Below, piece after piece: positions 26,532 through 36,500 of a stretch of 64,000 bases of DNA. The translations under genes were made by a program, and so were the position numbers. The notes below the pieces were generated by a model. It did not search any database and was not told the origin of the DNA. It saw nothing but the letters and a program-made list of their open reading frames with translations. The stretch is from assembly GCF_008632125.1 (NCBI RefSeq), contig NZ_VWRN01000053.1, positions 434,001 through 498,000 of the forward strand, written 5' to 3'. The DNA comes from Cupriavidus cauae. GTDB taxonomy: Bacteria; Pseudomonadota; Gammaproteobacteria; Burkholderiales; Burkholderiaceae. Numbering within the stretch: position 1 is the first letter of the stretch; each line of letters begins with the position of its first letter.

Positions 26532-28802
26532 TCAAGCCGTCTGCTTCACGCAATCGACGAAATACACGCGCTTGCCGTCGATCTCCTCGGCCACCAGGCC
26601 GTGGATATCGGTCTCGAAGCCCGGGAACAGCTGGTTGAACTCGCGGGCGAACTTCAGGTACTGGACGATGGTCCGGTTGAAACGCTCGCCCGGGATCAGC
26701 AGCGGAATGCCCGGCGGGTACGGCGTCAGCAGGATCGCGGTGACGCGGCCCTCCAGATCGTCGACCGGCACCCGCTCGATCTCGCGGTGCGCCATCATCG
26801 CCCAGGCGTCCGACGGCTTCATCGCCGGCTCCATGTCCGACAGATACATCTCGGTGGTCACGCGCGCGACGTCGTTGGCCTTGTAGACGCTGTGGATGGC
26901 ATCGCACAGGTCGCGCAGGCCCATCCGCTCGTACTGCGGGAAGCGCGCGACGAACTCCGGCAGCACGCGCCACAGCGGCTGGTTCTGGTCGTAGTCGTCC
27001 TTGAACTGCTGCAGCTCGGTCACCAGCGAGTTCCAGCGGCCCTTGGTGATGCCGATGGTGAACATGATGAAGAACGAGTACAGCCCGGTCTTCTCGATGA
27101 TGATGCCGTGCTCGGCCAGGTACTTGGTGACGATCGCGGCCGGAATGCCGCGCTCGCTGAACTCACCATCGACATCGAGCCCCGGCGTGATGATGGTCGC
27201 CTTGATCGGGTCCAGCAGGTTGAAGCCGTCGGCGAGGTCGCCGAAGCCGTGCCAGCGGTCGTTGGCCTTCAGCATCCAGTCCTCGCGGTCGCCGATGCCG
27301 TCCTCGTTCAGATCTTCCGGACCCCAGACCTTGAACCACCAGTCGCCGTTGTTGCCGGCGTCGTAGTCCCCCTCGACCTTGCGCATCGCGCGGCGGAAGT
27401 CCAGCGCCTCCTGGATGCTCTCCTCGACCAGCGCGGTGCCGCCCGGCGCTTCCATCATCGCCGCGGCCACATCGCACGAGGCGATGATCGAATACTGCGG
27501 GCTGGTCGACGTATGCATCAGGTACGCCTCGTTGAAGCGGTACCGGTCGAGCTTGCGCGTCTCCGAGTCCTGCACGAGGATCTGCGAGGCCTGCGACAGG
27601 CCCGCCAGCAGCTTGTGGGTCGACTGCGTGGCGAACACCAGCGCGTCCTTGCTGCGCGGACGATCGCGCCCGATCGCATGCATGTTGCGATAGAAATCGT
27701 GGAACGCCGCGTGCGGCAGCCAGGCCTCGTCGAAATGCAGCGTGTCGATCTCGGCCGCCAGCATCTCCTTGATCTGCTCGGCGTTGTACAGCACGCCGTC
27801 GTAGGTGCCCTGCGTGATCGTCAGGATGCGCGGCTTCTGGTTCTTCGCCTGGCTGGCGAACGGATGCGCGGCGATCTTCTTGCGGATGGTCTCCGGGTCG
27901 AATTCGCTCTTCGGAATCGGACCGATGATGCCGTAGTGGTTGCGCGTCGGCATCAGGAACACCGGAATCGCGCCGGTCATCATGATCGCGTGCAGGATCG
28001 ACTTGTGGCAGTTGCGGTCGACCACCACGATGTCGCCGGGCGCCACGTTGGCGTGCCACACCATCTTGTTCGACGTCGAGGTGCCGTTGGTGACGAAGAA
28101 CATGTGGTCGGAGTTGAAGATCCGCGCGGCATTGCGCTCGGACGCCGCCACCGGTCCGGTGTGGTCCAGCAGCTGGCCCAGCTCGTCGACCGCGTTGCAG
28201 ACGTCGGCGCGCAGCATGTTCTCGCCGAAGAACTGGTGGAACACCTGGCCGACCGGGCTCTTCAGGAAGGCCACGCCGCCCGAGTGGCCCGGGCAGTGCC
28301 ACGAGTACGAACTGTCCTGCGCGTAGTCGATCAGCGCCTTGAAGAACGGCGGCGCCAGCGATTCGAGGTAGACCTTGGCTTCGCGGATGATATGCCGGGC
28401 CACGAACTCGGGCGTGTCCTCGAACATGTGGATGAAGCCGTGCAGCTCGCGCAGGATGTCGTTCGGGATATGGCGCGAGGTACGGGTCTCGCCGTACAGG
28501 AAGATCGGCAGGTTGGCATTGCGCCGGCGCACCTCGGTGACGAAGGCGCGCAGCTTCTCGATCGCCGCCGCTTCCGGCTCGTCGGTGCCGCTGGCGAACT
28601 CGTCGTCGTCGATCGACACGATGAAGGTCGAGGCGCGGCTGGACTGCTGCGCGAACGAGGTCAGGTCGCCATAGCTGGTCAGGCCCATCACCTCCATGCC
28701 CTCGGCCTCGATGGCCTGGGCCAGCGCACGGATGCCCGAGCCGGAGATGTTCTCGGAGCGGAAGTCTTCATCGATGATGATGACGGGGAAGCGGAATTTC
28801 AT
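26532..28802 (-). CDS. Arginine/lysine/ornithine decarboxylase (PLP fold type I, AdiA/CadA-like)
   Basis: Removes CO2 from a basic amino acid, giving agmatine, cadaverine or putrescine, often for acid resistance or polyamine supply. An N-terminal receiver-like wing domain (to about residue 135, starting FPVIIIDEDF) precedes the PLP domain. The PLP lysine is in ATQSTHKLLAGLSQASQ (about residue 394). HMFFVTNGTSTSNKMVWH, DTLHFDEAWLPHAAFHDFY and HTSTSPQYSIIASCDVAAAM are the other pocket segments. The C-terminal domain includes PYPPGIPLLIPGERF. At 756 residues it fits the AdiA/CadA group. Arginine is somewhat favoured by the AdiA-like motif wording, but the substrate is unresolved. Confidence 0.9.
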   Translation of the reverse strand: MKFRFPVIIIDEDFRSENISGSGIRALAQAIEAEGMEVMGLTSYGDLTSFAQQSSRASTFIVSIDDDEFASGTDEPEAAAIEKLRAFVTEVRRRNANLPIFLYGETRTSRHIPNDILRELHGFIHMFEDTPEFVARHIIREAKVYLESLAPPFFKALIDYAQDSSYSWHCPGHSGGVAFLKSPVGQVFHQFFGENMLRADVCNAVDELGQLLDHTGPVAASERNAARIFNSDHMFFVTNGTSTSNKMVWHANVAPGDIVVVDRNCHKSILHAIMMTGAIPVFLMPTRNHYGIIGPIPKSEFDPETIRKKIAAHPFASQAKNQKPRILTITQGTYDGVLYNAEQIKEMLAAEIDTLHFDEAWLPHAAFHDFYRNMHAIGRDRPRSKDALVFATQSTHKLLAGLSQASQILVQDSETRKLDRYRFNEAYLMHTSTSPQYSIIASCDVAAAMMEAPGGTALVEESIQEALDFRRAMRKVEGDYDAGNNGDWWFKVWGPEDLNEDGIGDREDWMLKANDRWHGFGDLADGFNLLDPIKATIITPGLDVDGEFSERGIPAAIVTKYLAEHGIIIEKTGLYSFFIMFTIGITKGRWNSLVTELQQFKDDYDQNQPLWRVLPEFVARFPQYERMGLRDLCDAIHSVYKANDVARVTTEMYLSDMEPAMKPSDAWAMMAHREIERVPVDDLEGRVTAILLTPYPPGIPLLIPGERFNRTIVQYLKFAREFNQLFPGFETDIHGLVAEEIDGKRVYFVDCVKQTA

Positions 28803-28842
28803 CGGGCGTCCTCGCGGAAAGGAGAGAGAGGCAAAAGGACTT

Positions 28843-28884
28843 GAGCCACATGGCCGCGTTCAGGCGCGCGGCGGCATGTGGCTC
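28843..28884. other. Long hairpin between dcd and the decarboxylase gene
   Basis: GAGCCACATGGCCGCG (28843-28858) pairs with CGCGGC-GG-CATGTGGCTC (28867-28884), leaving only a 2-nt bulge and an 8-nt loop. Read on the minus strand it lies 41-82 nt before the decarboxylase ATG and 94 nt after the dcd stop; the bases after it include CCTTTT. It could end the dcd transcript or act in the decarboxylase leader. Confidence 0.55.
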
Positions 28885-28966
28885 GGAGATTCATGCGGAG
28901 CGGTCGGGCCGCTCCGTCGGTCGTCGGCAATCGGGGTGTGGTGCGTTCCCGGGGCCATTGGCCCGC

Positions 28967-28972
28967 ATTGTA
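28967..28972 (-). promoter_or_regulatory. Candidate -10 (TACAAT) for the decarboxylase gene
   Basis: On the minus strand TACAAT lies just past the dcd stop and would give a leader of about 155 nt that contains the 28843-28884 hairpin. No good -35 is seen at 16-18 bp. Confidence 0.35.
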
Positions 28973-28978
28973 GGGCAA

Positions 28979-29545
<567 letters not shown>

Positions 29546-29618
29546 AAGGTAGCGGTAAACGGGGGAAGCGCCGCGAAGTGGAACGCCGCAACGGGCGGCA
29601 TGGCGCGCAATGGGCCGC

Positions 29619-29624
29619 ATTGTA
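29619..29624 (-). promoter_or_regulatory. Candidate -10 (TACAAT) for dcd
   Basis: TACAAT on the minus strand, about 74 bp before the dcd ATG, in an otherwise G+C-rich spacer. No clear -35 accompanies it. Confidence 0.35.
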
Positions 29625-29728
29625 CAACCAAAGCGCGGCCGGCCCGGCAAGGCAGGCCGGGGTATCGAAGGGCAAGCCGGAAGGACAGCGGACGCGAGAG
29701 CGGAAGGGAGCGCGCGAGGAGAGCGGCC

Positions 29729-30559
29729 TTACGCCACCGCGGCCTGCGGCTCGCTGTGGCGGAAGCGCTGGCGGCCCGTATAGAGCAGGAAATGCTTGCC
29801 GGTGCAGCGCGCGAACAGCGTCATGTTGACGCGCCTGGCCATCTGGTAACCCATCTGCGTGACACCCGAGCGCGACAGCAGGAACGGGATGCCCATCTGC
29901 GCGCCCTTGATGACCATCTCCGAGGTCAGGCGGCCGGTGGTGTAGAACACCTTGTCGGCGCCGTCCATTCCCTCCAGCCACATCCGTCCGGCGATCGCGT
30001 CCACCGCGTTGTGGCGGCCCACGTCCTCGATGAACATCAGCAGCTCGCGCCCCTGGAACAGCGCGCAGCCGTGCACCGAGCCGGCCTGCTTGTAGATCGA
30101 CTGCTGCAGCCGGATCGTGTCGATGATGCTGTAGAGGGTCTGCTGGTCCAGCACCGCGTCGTCGGGCAGCCGGATCTGGTCGACCTCGTCGAGCAGCGAG
30201 CCGAATACCGTGCCCTGGCCGCAGCCGGTCGTGACGATCTTGCGCGCGGTGCGCTCCTCGATCCGGTCGACGCCGCCGCGCGTGGTCACCGCGGCCGACT
30301 CGGTCTCCCAGTCGACCTGGATCGCGGCGATGTCCTCGATCGATTCGACCAGGCGCTGGTTGCGCAGATAGCCCAGCACCAGCGCCTCCGGGGCGCCGCC
30401 CAGCGTCATCAGCGTGACCAGCTCGCGCTTGTCCAGATAGACCGTCAGCGGCCGCTCGCCCGGCAGGAAGGCGGAGCGCACGCGGCCCTGCTCGTCGACC
30501 ACCTCGACCTCCTCGATCAGCGGGACGGCGGCTTGGCTCAGTTCGGGACGCAGGGACAT
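29729..30559 (-). CDS. fdhD: Formate dehydrogenase accessory sulfurtransferase FdhD
   Basis: FdhD passes sulfur from a cysteine desulfurase to the molybdenum cofactor, which formate dehydrogenase needs for activity. At 276 residues it shows the blocks RPLTVYLDKRELVTLMTLGG, SVHGCALFQGRELLMFIEDV, GRHNAVDAIAGRMWL and FYTTGRLTSEMVIKGAQMG. The loop that in E. coli FdhD reads CxxC is C113-G-Q-G here, so only the first cysteine is kept. The ATG at 30559 was chosen over a longer Arg-rich frame. It lies downstream of the formate dehydrogenase genes, separated from them by sodC. Confidence 0.93.
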   Translation of the reverse strand: MSLRPELSQAAVPLIEEVEVVDEQGRVRSAFLPGERPLTVYLDKRELVTLMTLGGAPEALVLGYLRNQRLVESIEDIAAIQVDWETESAAVTTRGGVDRIEERTARKIVTTGCGQGTVFGSLLDEVDQIRLPDDAVLDQQTLYSIIDTIRLQQSIYKQAGSVHGCALFQGRELLMFIEDVGRHNAVDAIAGRMWLEGMDGADKVFYTTGRLTSEMVIKGAQMGIPFLLSRSGVTQMGYQMARRVNMTLFARCTGKHFLLYTGRQRFRHSEPQAAVA

Positions 30560-30665
30560 GGGTACGGGGAAATCGAAAACATCGAGGCGGGACCGGCGCC
30601 TGGCTGGCCCGCGTGGTGAGCCACGGCGGACCACGGCGCCGGCCGCGCCGGTCAGGTCAGGTCAG

Positions 30666-31211
30666 TCAGGACTTGACCACCACGCCGCAGGCGATGCGGC
30701 CGCCCGAATTGCCGGTGGGCTGGGTCTTGTAGTCGTCGGGGTCCTTGTGCACGACCACGGCACGGCCGACGATGCTGTTGGGGCCGGGCGCGACGGTCAT
30801 GCTGGTCAGCTGGAAGCTTGCCCGCGCGCGGCCGTTGGCGTCGGCAGTCAGGTTCGGCATGTCGCCGACATGGTGGTCCGACGTATTGACGGAGCCGTGC
30901 GGCTTCCCGGTCGGGTTGAAATGGCCGCCGGCGCTCATCGCGTCGGGGGCCGAGCAGTCGCCCTTCTCGTGGACGTGGAAGCCATGCACCGAATTCGGCG
31001 GCAGGCCGGTCACGTCCGCCAGCACCATCACATGATCGCCATGCTGGGTGAAGGTGACGGTGCCCTGGGTATTGGTGCCGCTCTTGGCGGTCAGCGGGGC
31101 GACCGCGCGTTCCGCCGTCGCTCCGCCGCCCATCTTGTGTCCCAGATGCTCCATCTGCGAACACGCTGCCAACGCAGCGCTTGCCACCAGACCGAAAAGA
31201 ATACGCTTCAT
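30666..31211 (-). CDS. sodC: Cu/Zn superoxide dismutase lipoprotein SodC
   Basis: Periplasmic, membrane-anchored enzyme converting superoxide to hydrogen peroxide and oxygen. A lipoprotein signal ends at LVASAALAAC (C17). Copper/zinc ligands appear in VHGFHVHEKGDC, GGHFNPTGKPHG and SDHHVGDMPNL, and the C-terminal part has GRAVVVHKDPDDY and NSGGRIACGVV. At 181 residues it is typical. It sits between fdoI and fdhD without being part of formate oxidation. Protection of the periplasmic iron-sulfur/molybdenum enzyme is only a suggestion. A TACAAT box 35-40 bp upstream suggests its own promoter. Confidence 0.95.
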   Translation of the reverse strand: MKRILFGLVASAALAACSQMEHLGHKMGGGATAERAVAPLTAKSGTNTQGTVTFTQHGDHVMVLADVTGLPPNSVHGFHVHEKGDCSAPDAMSAGGHFNPTGKPHGSVNTSDHHVGDMPNLTADANGRARASFQLTSMTVAPGPNSIVGRAVVVHKDPDDYKTQPTGNSGGRIACGVVVKS

Positions 31212-31245
31212 GCCGAACCTCCTGTCACGGTGATGTCGAGCATGC

Positions 31246-31251
31246 ATTGTA
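31246..31251 (-). promoter_or_regulatory. Candidate -10 (TACAAT) for sodC
   Basis: TACAAT on the minus strand, 35 bp before the sodC ATG, which would give a short leader. No matching -35 is evident. Confidence 0.4.
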
Positions 31252-31296
31252 GCGCTCATCCCGGCCCTTTCCCCGACAACGCCGGTACGGCAGCGC

Positions 31297-32547
31297 TTAC
31301 GCCTCGCCGGGCGCGGGCCGCCGTTCCGGCTGGCGGCGCGAAGGCGTGGAACGCTGCGCCGGGATCTTGCCCGAGCGGACGTCGTCGTACCAGTGCTCGT
31401 GGTGCTCCTTCGCCCAGGCCTCGTCGACATAGCCGTCGCGCATCGCGCGGTAGGCGCCTTCCATGCCGATCGTGCCCATGTAGATATGGCCGAACGCCAT
31501 CGCCATCATCACGATCGCGGCGATCGAGTGGACGATATGGGCCAGCTGCATCGTGGTGCGGTAGTAGTCCAGGCCCGGCACGATCTTGTCGAGCACGAAG
31601 CCCGAGGCCGAGATCAGCAGGCCAAGGAAGAACACGCCGACCCAGAACCAGCCCTTCTCGCCGGCATTGAAGCGGCCGCTCGGCACATGCTTGCCGCTGG
31701 CGATGCCGCCCAGGCTGGTCAGCCAGCGGATGTCGTCGCGCGACGGCAGGTTGTCGCGCACGAAGATCACGAAGCCGACGATCAGCGACAGCGTGAAGAC
31801 CGGTCCGACGATGTTGTGGACGTTCTTCAGCAGATAGGTCAGCCAGCCGAACAGCGTATGGCCCATGATCGGCAGCAGGAAATGCTTGCCGAACAGCATC
31901 ACGATGCCCGACACCGCCAGCACCACGAAGGCGATCGCCATGGTCCAGTGGACGATGCGCTCCAGCGGCGTGAAGCGCTCGATCATGCGGCCCGTCGGCG
32001 CCGACTTCAGCGGAATGGTGCCGCGCCAGACGAAGAAGGCCAGGATCACGGCCGGCACCAGCACCAGCAGCCAGCCGCCCCAGACCGTGATCACGCCATT
32101 GCGCAACAGCCGCCATTCCTGGCCGGTACGCAGGATCAGCACGCCGGCTTCCTTGTCGGGCAGGCTGCTGTAGTGGCGCTGGTCAGAGTTGATCTCGCGC
32201 CAGACCGGGGCGTTGTTGCCCGGCTGCGTGCGCGTGCGGCTCTGCTGCTCGCGCGCCTCGGCGGCGATGTCGCGCTCGGGCACGTCGAAGATGTTCTGCG
32301 AGGCGATGCCCGAGAACGGCTGCTGCGGATGCAGCGCCGGGTTGTTGGTGTCGGCATCGCCCGGCGCCGGCGTCGCGGCCGGGCTCTGGCCCTGCGCCGC
32401 TGCCTGCGCGGGCGCTTGCGCGGGCGTGGTCTGCGCCTGCGCCGCGCCGGCATGCAGCAGCGGCACGGCCAGGGCCAGCGCGCATGCGGCCGTTGCCGCG
32501 GCGGCACGGGCCTTGCCGGCCAGCGCGGAAATCAGCTTGGCGCTCAT
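31297..32547 (-). CDS. fdoI: Formate dehydrogenase cytochrome b556 (gamma) subunit
   Basis: Membrane subunit that carries electrons from formate to quinone through b-type hemes. It begins with an export signal (about residues 5-35), then an Ala/Gln/Pro-rich periplasmic stretch to about residue 140, followed by about five hydrophobic helices. Candidate heme histidines lie in ERIVHWTMAIAFVVLAVSG, NVHNIVGPVFTL and QLAHIVHSIAAIVMMAMAFG. E. coli FdoI is about half this length; the periplasmic extension is seen in longer homologues. The ATG at 32547 has GGAGG just upstream. It is the last subunit gene of the cluster. Confidence 0.92.
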   Translation of the reverse strand: MSAKLISALAGKARAAAATAACALALAVPLLHAGAAQAQTTPAQAPAQAAAQGQSPAATPAPGDADTNNPALHPQQPFSGIASQNIFDVPERDIAAEAREQQSRTRTQPGNNAPVWREINSDQRHYSSLPDKEAGVLILRTGQEWRLLRNGVITVWGGWLLVLVPAVILAFFVWRGTIPLKSAPTGRMIERFTPLERIVHWTMAIAFVVLAVSGIVMLFGKHFLLPIMGHTLFGWLTYLLKNVHNIVGPVFTLSLIVGFVIFVRDNLPSRDDIRWLTSLGGIASGKHVPSGRFNAGEKGWFWVGVFFLGLLISASGFVLDKIVPGLDYYRTTMQLAHIVHSIAAIVMMAMAFGHIYMGTIGMEGAYRAMRDGYVDEAWAKEHHEHWYDDVRSGKIPAQRSTPSRRQPERRPAPGEA

Positions 32548-32608
32548 AGGGCCTCCTTCGGATCGGCTTGAAGTCGGCGGCAACGGCGGCCGCCCATGCA
32601 CGCCCCAC

Positions 32609-32851
32609 TCATTGGACGCGCGTGTACTCGTTCTGCAGCTGATTGCGCTGGCGGATCTGCTTCTGCCAGCTGGTCTGGTCGCCCTGCGTCCAGCCGGTGG
32701 CGACGAACGGATCGCCGGGCGCGCCCTTCCAGGCCGCCGTGTCGGTCTTCTTCGGGCTCGGCCTGGCGGTTTGCGGCTCCTCGCCGCAGCCCGCCAGCCC
32801 GATCAGCGCGGCGGCGCCCGCCGCCATCCACATCAGCTTGTTCATCTTCAT
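32609..32851 (-). CDS. Small lipoprotein within the formate dehydrogenase operon
   Basis: 80 residues with a lipoprotein signal: MKMNKLMWMAAGAAALIGLA followed by G-C22. The mature part is polar (KKTDTAAWKGAPGDPFVATG, ending QNEYTRVQ) with no domain I recognise. Its ATG overlaps the fdoH stop by 4 bp and fdoI follows 61 bp later, so it is surely co-expressed with the enzyme. A structural or assembly role at the membrane face is inferred from position only. The longer frame upstream lies inside fdoH in another phase and is not used. Confidence 0.82.
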   Translation of the reverse strand: MKMNKLMWMAAGAAALIGLAGCGEEPQTARPSPKKTDTAAWKGAPGDPFVATGWTQGDQTSWQKQIRQRNQLQNEYTRVQ

Positions 32852-33537
32852 GATGCCTGTCCCGCGGGAGTGGACGGACCGGCCGGCGTCTGCTGGGCCG
32901 GAGCCGGGGTGCCGGCCGGCGCGGCCGGCGCGGTCTGGGCAGCCTTGCCGTTGGTGCCGTAGGCGGTGCCCCAGCCGAACACATCGCCGCCGGTGCCGCG
33001 CTTGATCACGCGGTTGCGCAGGATGTCGGCGATCACGTCGCCGTCGCCGCCGAGCAGCGCCTTGGTCGAGCACATCTCCGCGCACAGCGGCAGCTTGCCT
33101 TCGGACAGGCGGTTGCGGCCGTACTTCTCGAACTCGGCCTCGCTGCCGTTGGCTTCCGGACCGCCCGCGCAGAACGTGCACTTGTCCATCTTGCCGCGCA
33201 CGCCGAAGGTGCCGGTCGACGGGAACTGCGGCGCGCCGAACGGGCACGCATACGAGCAGTAGCCGCAGCCGATGCAGACATCCTTGTCGTGCAGCACCAC
33301 GCCGTCGTCGGTGCGGTAGAAGCAGTCGACCGGGCAGACCGCCATGCAGGGCGCGTCCGAGCAGTGCATGCAGGCCACCGAGATCGATTTCTCCGCGCCC
33401 TGCACGCCGTCGTTGACCGTCACCACGCGGCGCCGGTTGACGCCCCACGGTACCTCGTGCTCGTTCTTGCAAGCGGTGACGCAGCTGTTGCACTCGATGC
33501 AGCGCTCGGCGTCACAGATGAATTTCATGCGTGCCAT
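32848..33537 (-). CDS. fdoH: Formate dehydrogenase iron-sulfur (beta) subunit
   Basis: Electron-transfer subunit with four [4Fe-4S] clusters. Cysteine groups are CIECNSCVTACKNEHE, CMHCSDAPCMAVCPVD, CIGCGYCSYACPFG and CTFCAGGPEAN with a later LCAEMCSTKAL. It is 229 residues, shorter than E. coli FdnH/FdoH (about 300). The C-terminal transmembrane anchor of those proteins is missing and is replaced by a Pro/Ala-rich tail, so anchoring must come from FdoI or the small lipoprotein. It starts 11 bp after fdoG. An alternative start is the ATG three codons in. Confidence 0.94.
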   Translation of the reverse strand: MARMKFICDAERCIECNSCVTACKNEHEVPWGVNRRRVVTVNDGVQGAEKSISVACMHCSDAPCMAVCPVDCFYRTDDGVVLHDKDVCIGCGYCSYACPFGAPQFPSTGTFGVRGKMDKCTFCAGGPEANGSEAEFEKYGRNRLSEGKLPLCAEMCSTKALLGGDGDVIADILRNRVIKRGTGGDVFGWGTAYGTNGKAAQTAPAAPAGTPAPAQQTPAGPSTPAGQAS

Positions 33538-33547
33538 TGTGTTCCCC

Positions 33548-36500
33548 TTACGCGAAGCGCTCGATCTGGCAGACCGTGGTCTTGGTTTCCTGCATCATCG
33601 TCACCGCGTCATAGCCGTAGGTTGTCGCGGTGTTGACCGCCTCGCCCCGCACGATCGGATGCGCACCGTCCGGGTAGTAGTCCAGCATGTCCTTGCCCTG
33701 CCACCAGCCCGAGAAGTGGAACGGGATGAAGGCGGTATCCGGGCCGACCCGCTCGGTGACCAGCGCGCGCACCTTCAGCGTGGCGCCGGTCGGCGTCTTG
33801 ACCCAGCAGTAGTCGCCGTTGCGGATGCCGCGTGCGGAGGCCGCGCGCGGATTGATCTCGACGAAGTTCTCCTGCTGCAGCTCGGCCAGCCACGGGTTCG
33901 AACGCGTTTCCTCGCCCCCGCCCTCGTACTCGACCAGGCGGCCGGAGGTCAGGATGATCGGGAACTTCTCGTGGATCTTGTTCTCGACGTTGCGCTGCTG
34001 CACGGTCTTGTACAGCGTGGGCAGACGCCAGAACGCCATCTTGTCGTCGTGGGTCGGATACTTGGCGACCATGTCCGGACGCGTCGAGTACAGCGGCTCG
34101 CGGTGCTGCGGAATCGGATCCGGGAAGTTCCACACCACGGCACGCGCCTTCGCGTTGCCGAACGGATGGCAGCCGTGCACCTTCAGCACGACGCGCTGGA
34201 TGCCGCCCGACAGGTCGGTCTTCCAGTTCTTGCCCTCGGCCGCCTGCTTCTCGGCGTCGGTCAGGTCGTCCCACCAGCCCAGCTTCTTGAGCAGCACGTG
34301 GTCGAACTCGGGATAGCCGGTCGTGATCTCCGCGCCCAGGGAGTGCGAGCCGTCCTCCGCAAGCAGGTTGACGCCGTCGCGCTCCACGCCGAAGTTGGCG
34401 CGGAAGTTGCCGCCGCCGTCCATCACGTGGCGCGTGGTGTCGTACAGGTTCGGCGAGCCCGGGTGCTTGAGCTCCGGCGTGCCGTAGCACGGCCACGGCA
34501 GGCCGAAGTAGTCGCCGGTCAGGTCGTAGCCGGTGGCCGCGTCCTTGCCGCCCTTGCAGCGCAGCGTCTTGACGTCGAACATCTGCATATTCTTCATATG
34601 CGCCTTCAGCCGTTCCGGCGACTGGCCGGTGTAGCCGATGGTCCAGTTCGACCTGTTGATCTCGCGCAGGATCGACTCGGGCTCCGGCTCCATCCAGGTA
34701 CGGCCGGCGCGCTTGACCTCGATCATCTTGAAGTTGCGCGACAGCTCCTTGCCGAAGCCGAGCTTGTCGGCGAAGGCCTGCATGATCGTGTGGTCGGGCA
34801 TCGATTCGAACAGCGGCTCGATGACCTTCTCGCGCCATTGCAGCGAGCGGTTCGACGCCGTGCAGGAGCCCGAGGTCTCGAACTGCGTAGCGGCCGGCAG
34901 CAGGTAGACGGCGCGGTTCGGGTTGACCTTGTCGCCCTCGGCGGGCGGCATGTTGGCCATCGCCGCGGTGGCCGACGGATACGGGTCGATCACCACCAGC
35001 AGGTCCAGCTTGTCGAGCGCCTTCTTCATTTCGAGGCCGCGCGTCTGCGAGTTCGGCGCATGGCCCCAGAAGAACACGCCGCGGACGTTGTTGTCCTGGT
35101 CGATCAGATCGCTCTTCTCGGTGACGATATCGATCCAGCGCGACACCGTGGTGCCGGACTTCTCCATCATCGCCTGCGAGGGGAATTGCGACTTGATCCA
35201 CTCGTAATCGACGTTCCACACCGCGGCGTAGTGCTTCCACGCGCCGGTGGCCAGGCCGTAGTAGCCCGGCAGCGAGTCCGGGTTCGGGCCGACGTCGGTC
35301 GCGCCCTGCACGTTGTCGTGGCCGCGGAAGATGTTGGCGCCGCCGCCCGACACGCCGATATTGCCCAGCGCCAGCTGCACGATGCAGGAGGCGCGCACCA
35401 TCGCGTTGCCGATCGTGTGCTGGGTCTGGCCCATGCACCAGACCAGCGTGCTCGGCCGGTTCTTGGCCATGGTCTCGGCGACCTTGTAGACCTCGGCCTC
35501 GGGCACGCCGCAGGCCTCTTCGACCTTGTCGGGGGTCCACTTGGCGAGGACTTCCTCGCGCACCTTGTCCATGCCGTAGACGCGGGTGCGGATGTACTCC
35601 TTGTCTTCCCAGCCGTTGTTGAAGATGTGGTACAGCACGCCGAACAGGAACGGGATGTCGGTGCCCGAACGGATGCGGACGTACTGCTCGGCCTTGGCCG
35701 CGGTGCGGGTGTAGCGCGGGTCGACCACGATCACCTTGCAGCCGTTTTCCTTGGCATGCAGCAGATGCAGCATCGACACCGGATGCGCCTCGGCCGCGTT
35801 CGAGCCGATATACAGCGCAGCCTTGCTGTTCTGCATATCGTTGTACGAGTTCGTCATCGCACCGTAGCCCCAGGTATTGGCCACGCCCGCGACGGTGGTC
35901 GAGTGGCAGATGCGCGCCTGGTGGTCGGTGTTGTTGGTGCCGAAGAACGACACCCACTTGCGCAGCAGGTAGGACTGCTCGTTGCTGTGCTTGGACGAGC
36001 CGATGAAGAACATCGAATCCGGGCCGGTCTCCTGGCGGATCTGCTTCATCTTCGCGGTGATCTCGTCCAGGGCCTGGTCCCAGCTGATGCGCTGGTACTT
36101 GCCGTTGACGAGCTTCATCGGATATTTCAGGCGGTACTCGCCGTGGCCGTGCTCGCGCAGCGCCGCACCCTTGGCGCAGTGCGCGCCCATGTTGATCGGC
36201 GAATCGAACACCGGCTCCTGGCGGACCCAGACGCCGTTCTGCACCACCGCGTCGACCGCGCAGCCGACCGAGCAGTGGCCGCAGACCGTGCGGCGCACGA
36301 CGATATCGCCCTTGCCGTTGCCGGCGACCTTGCCGTCGGCGGCATCGGCCTTGCGGATCAGCGACAGTTGCGAGGCAGCCAGGCCCGCGCCCACGCCGAT
36401 GCCCGAGCGCTTCAGGAAGCTGCGGCGGTCCATGGTCGGCATTGCGCCGGCGAGGCTCGTGGCCAGCCGCGCCGACAGGCGTGCGGACGAAGCGGCGGCC

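Noticed and set aside
36119-36300. Possible selenocysteine in formate dehydrogenase
   Set aside because: The metal ligand position is encoded as Cys (ICHSTT); there is no in-frame TGA in fdoG and no need for a SECIS element.
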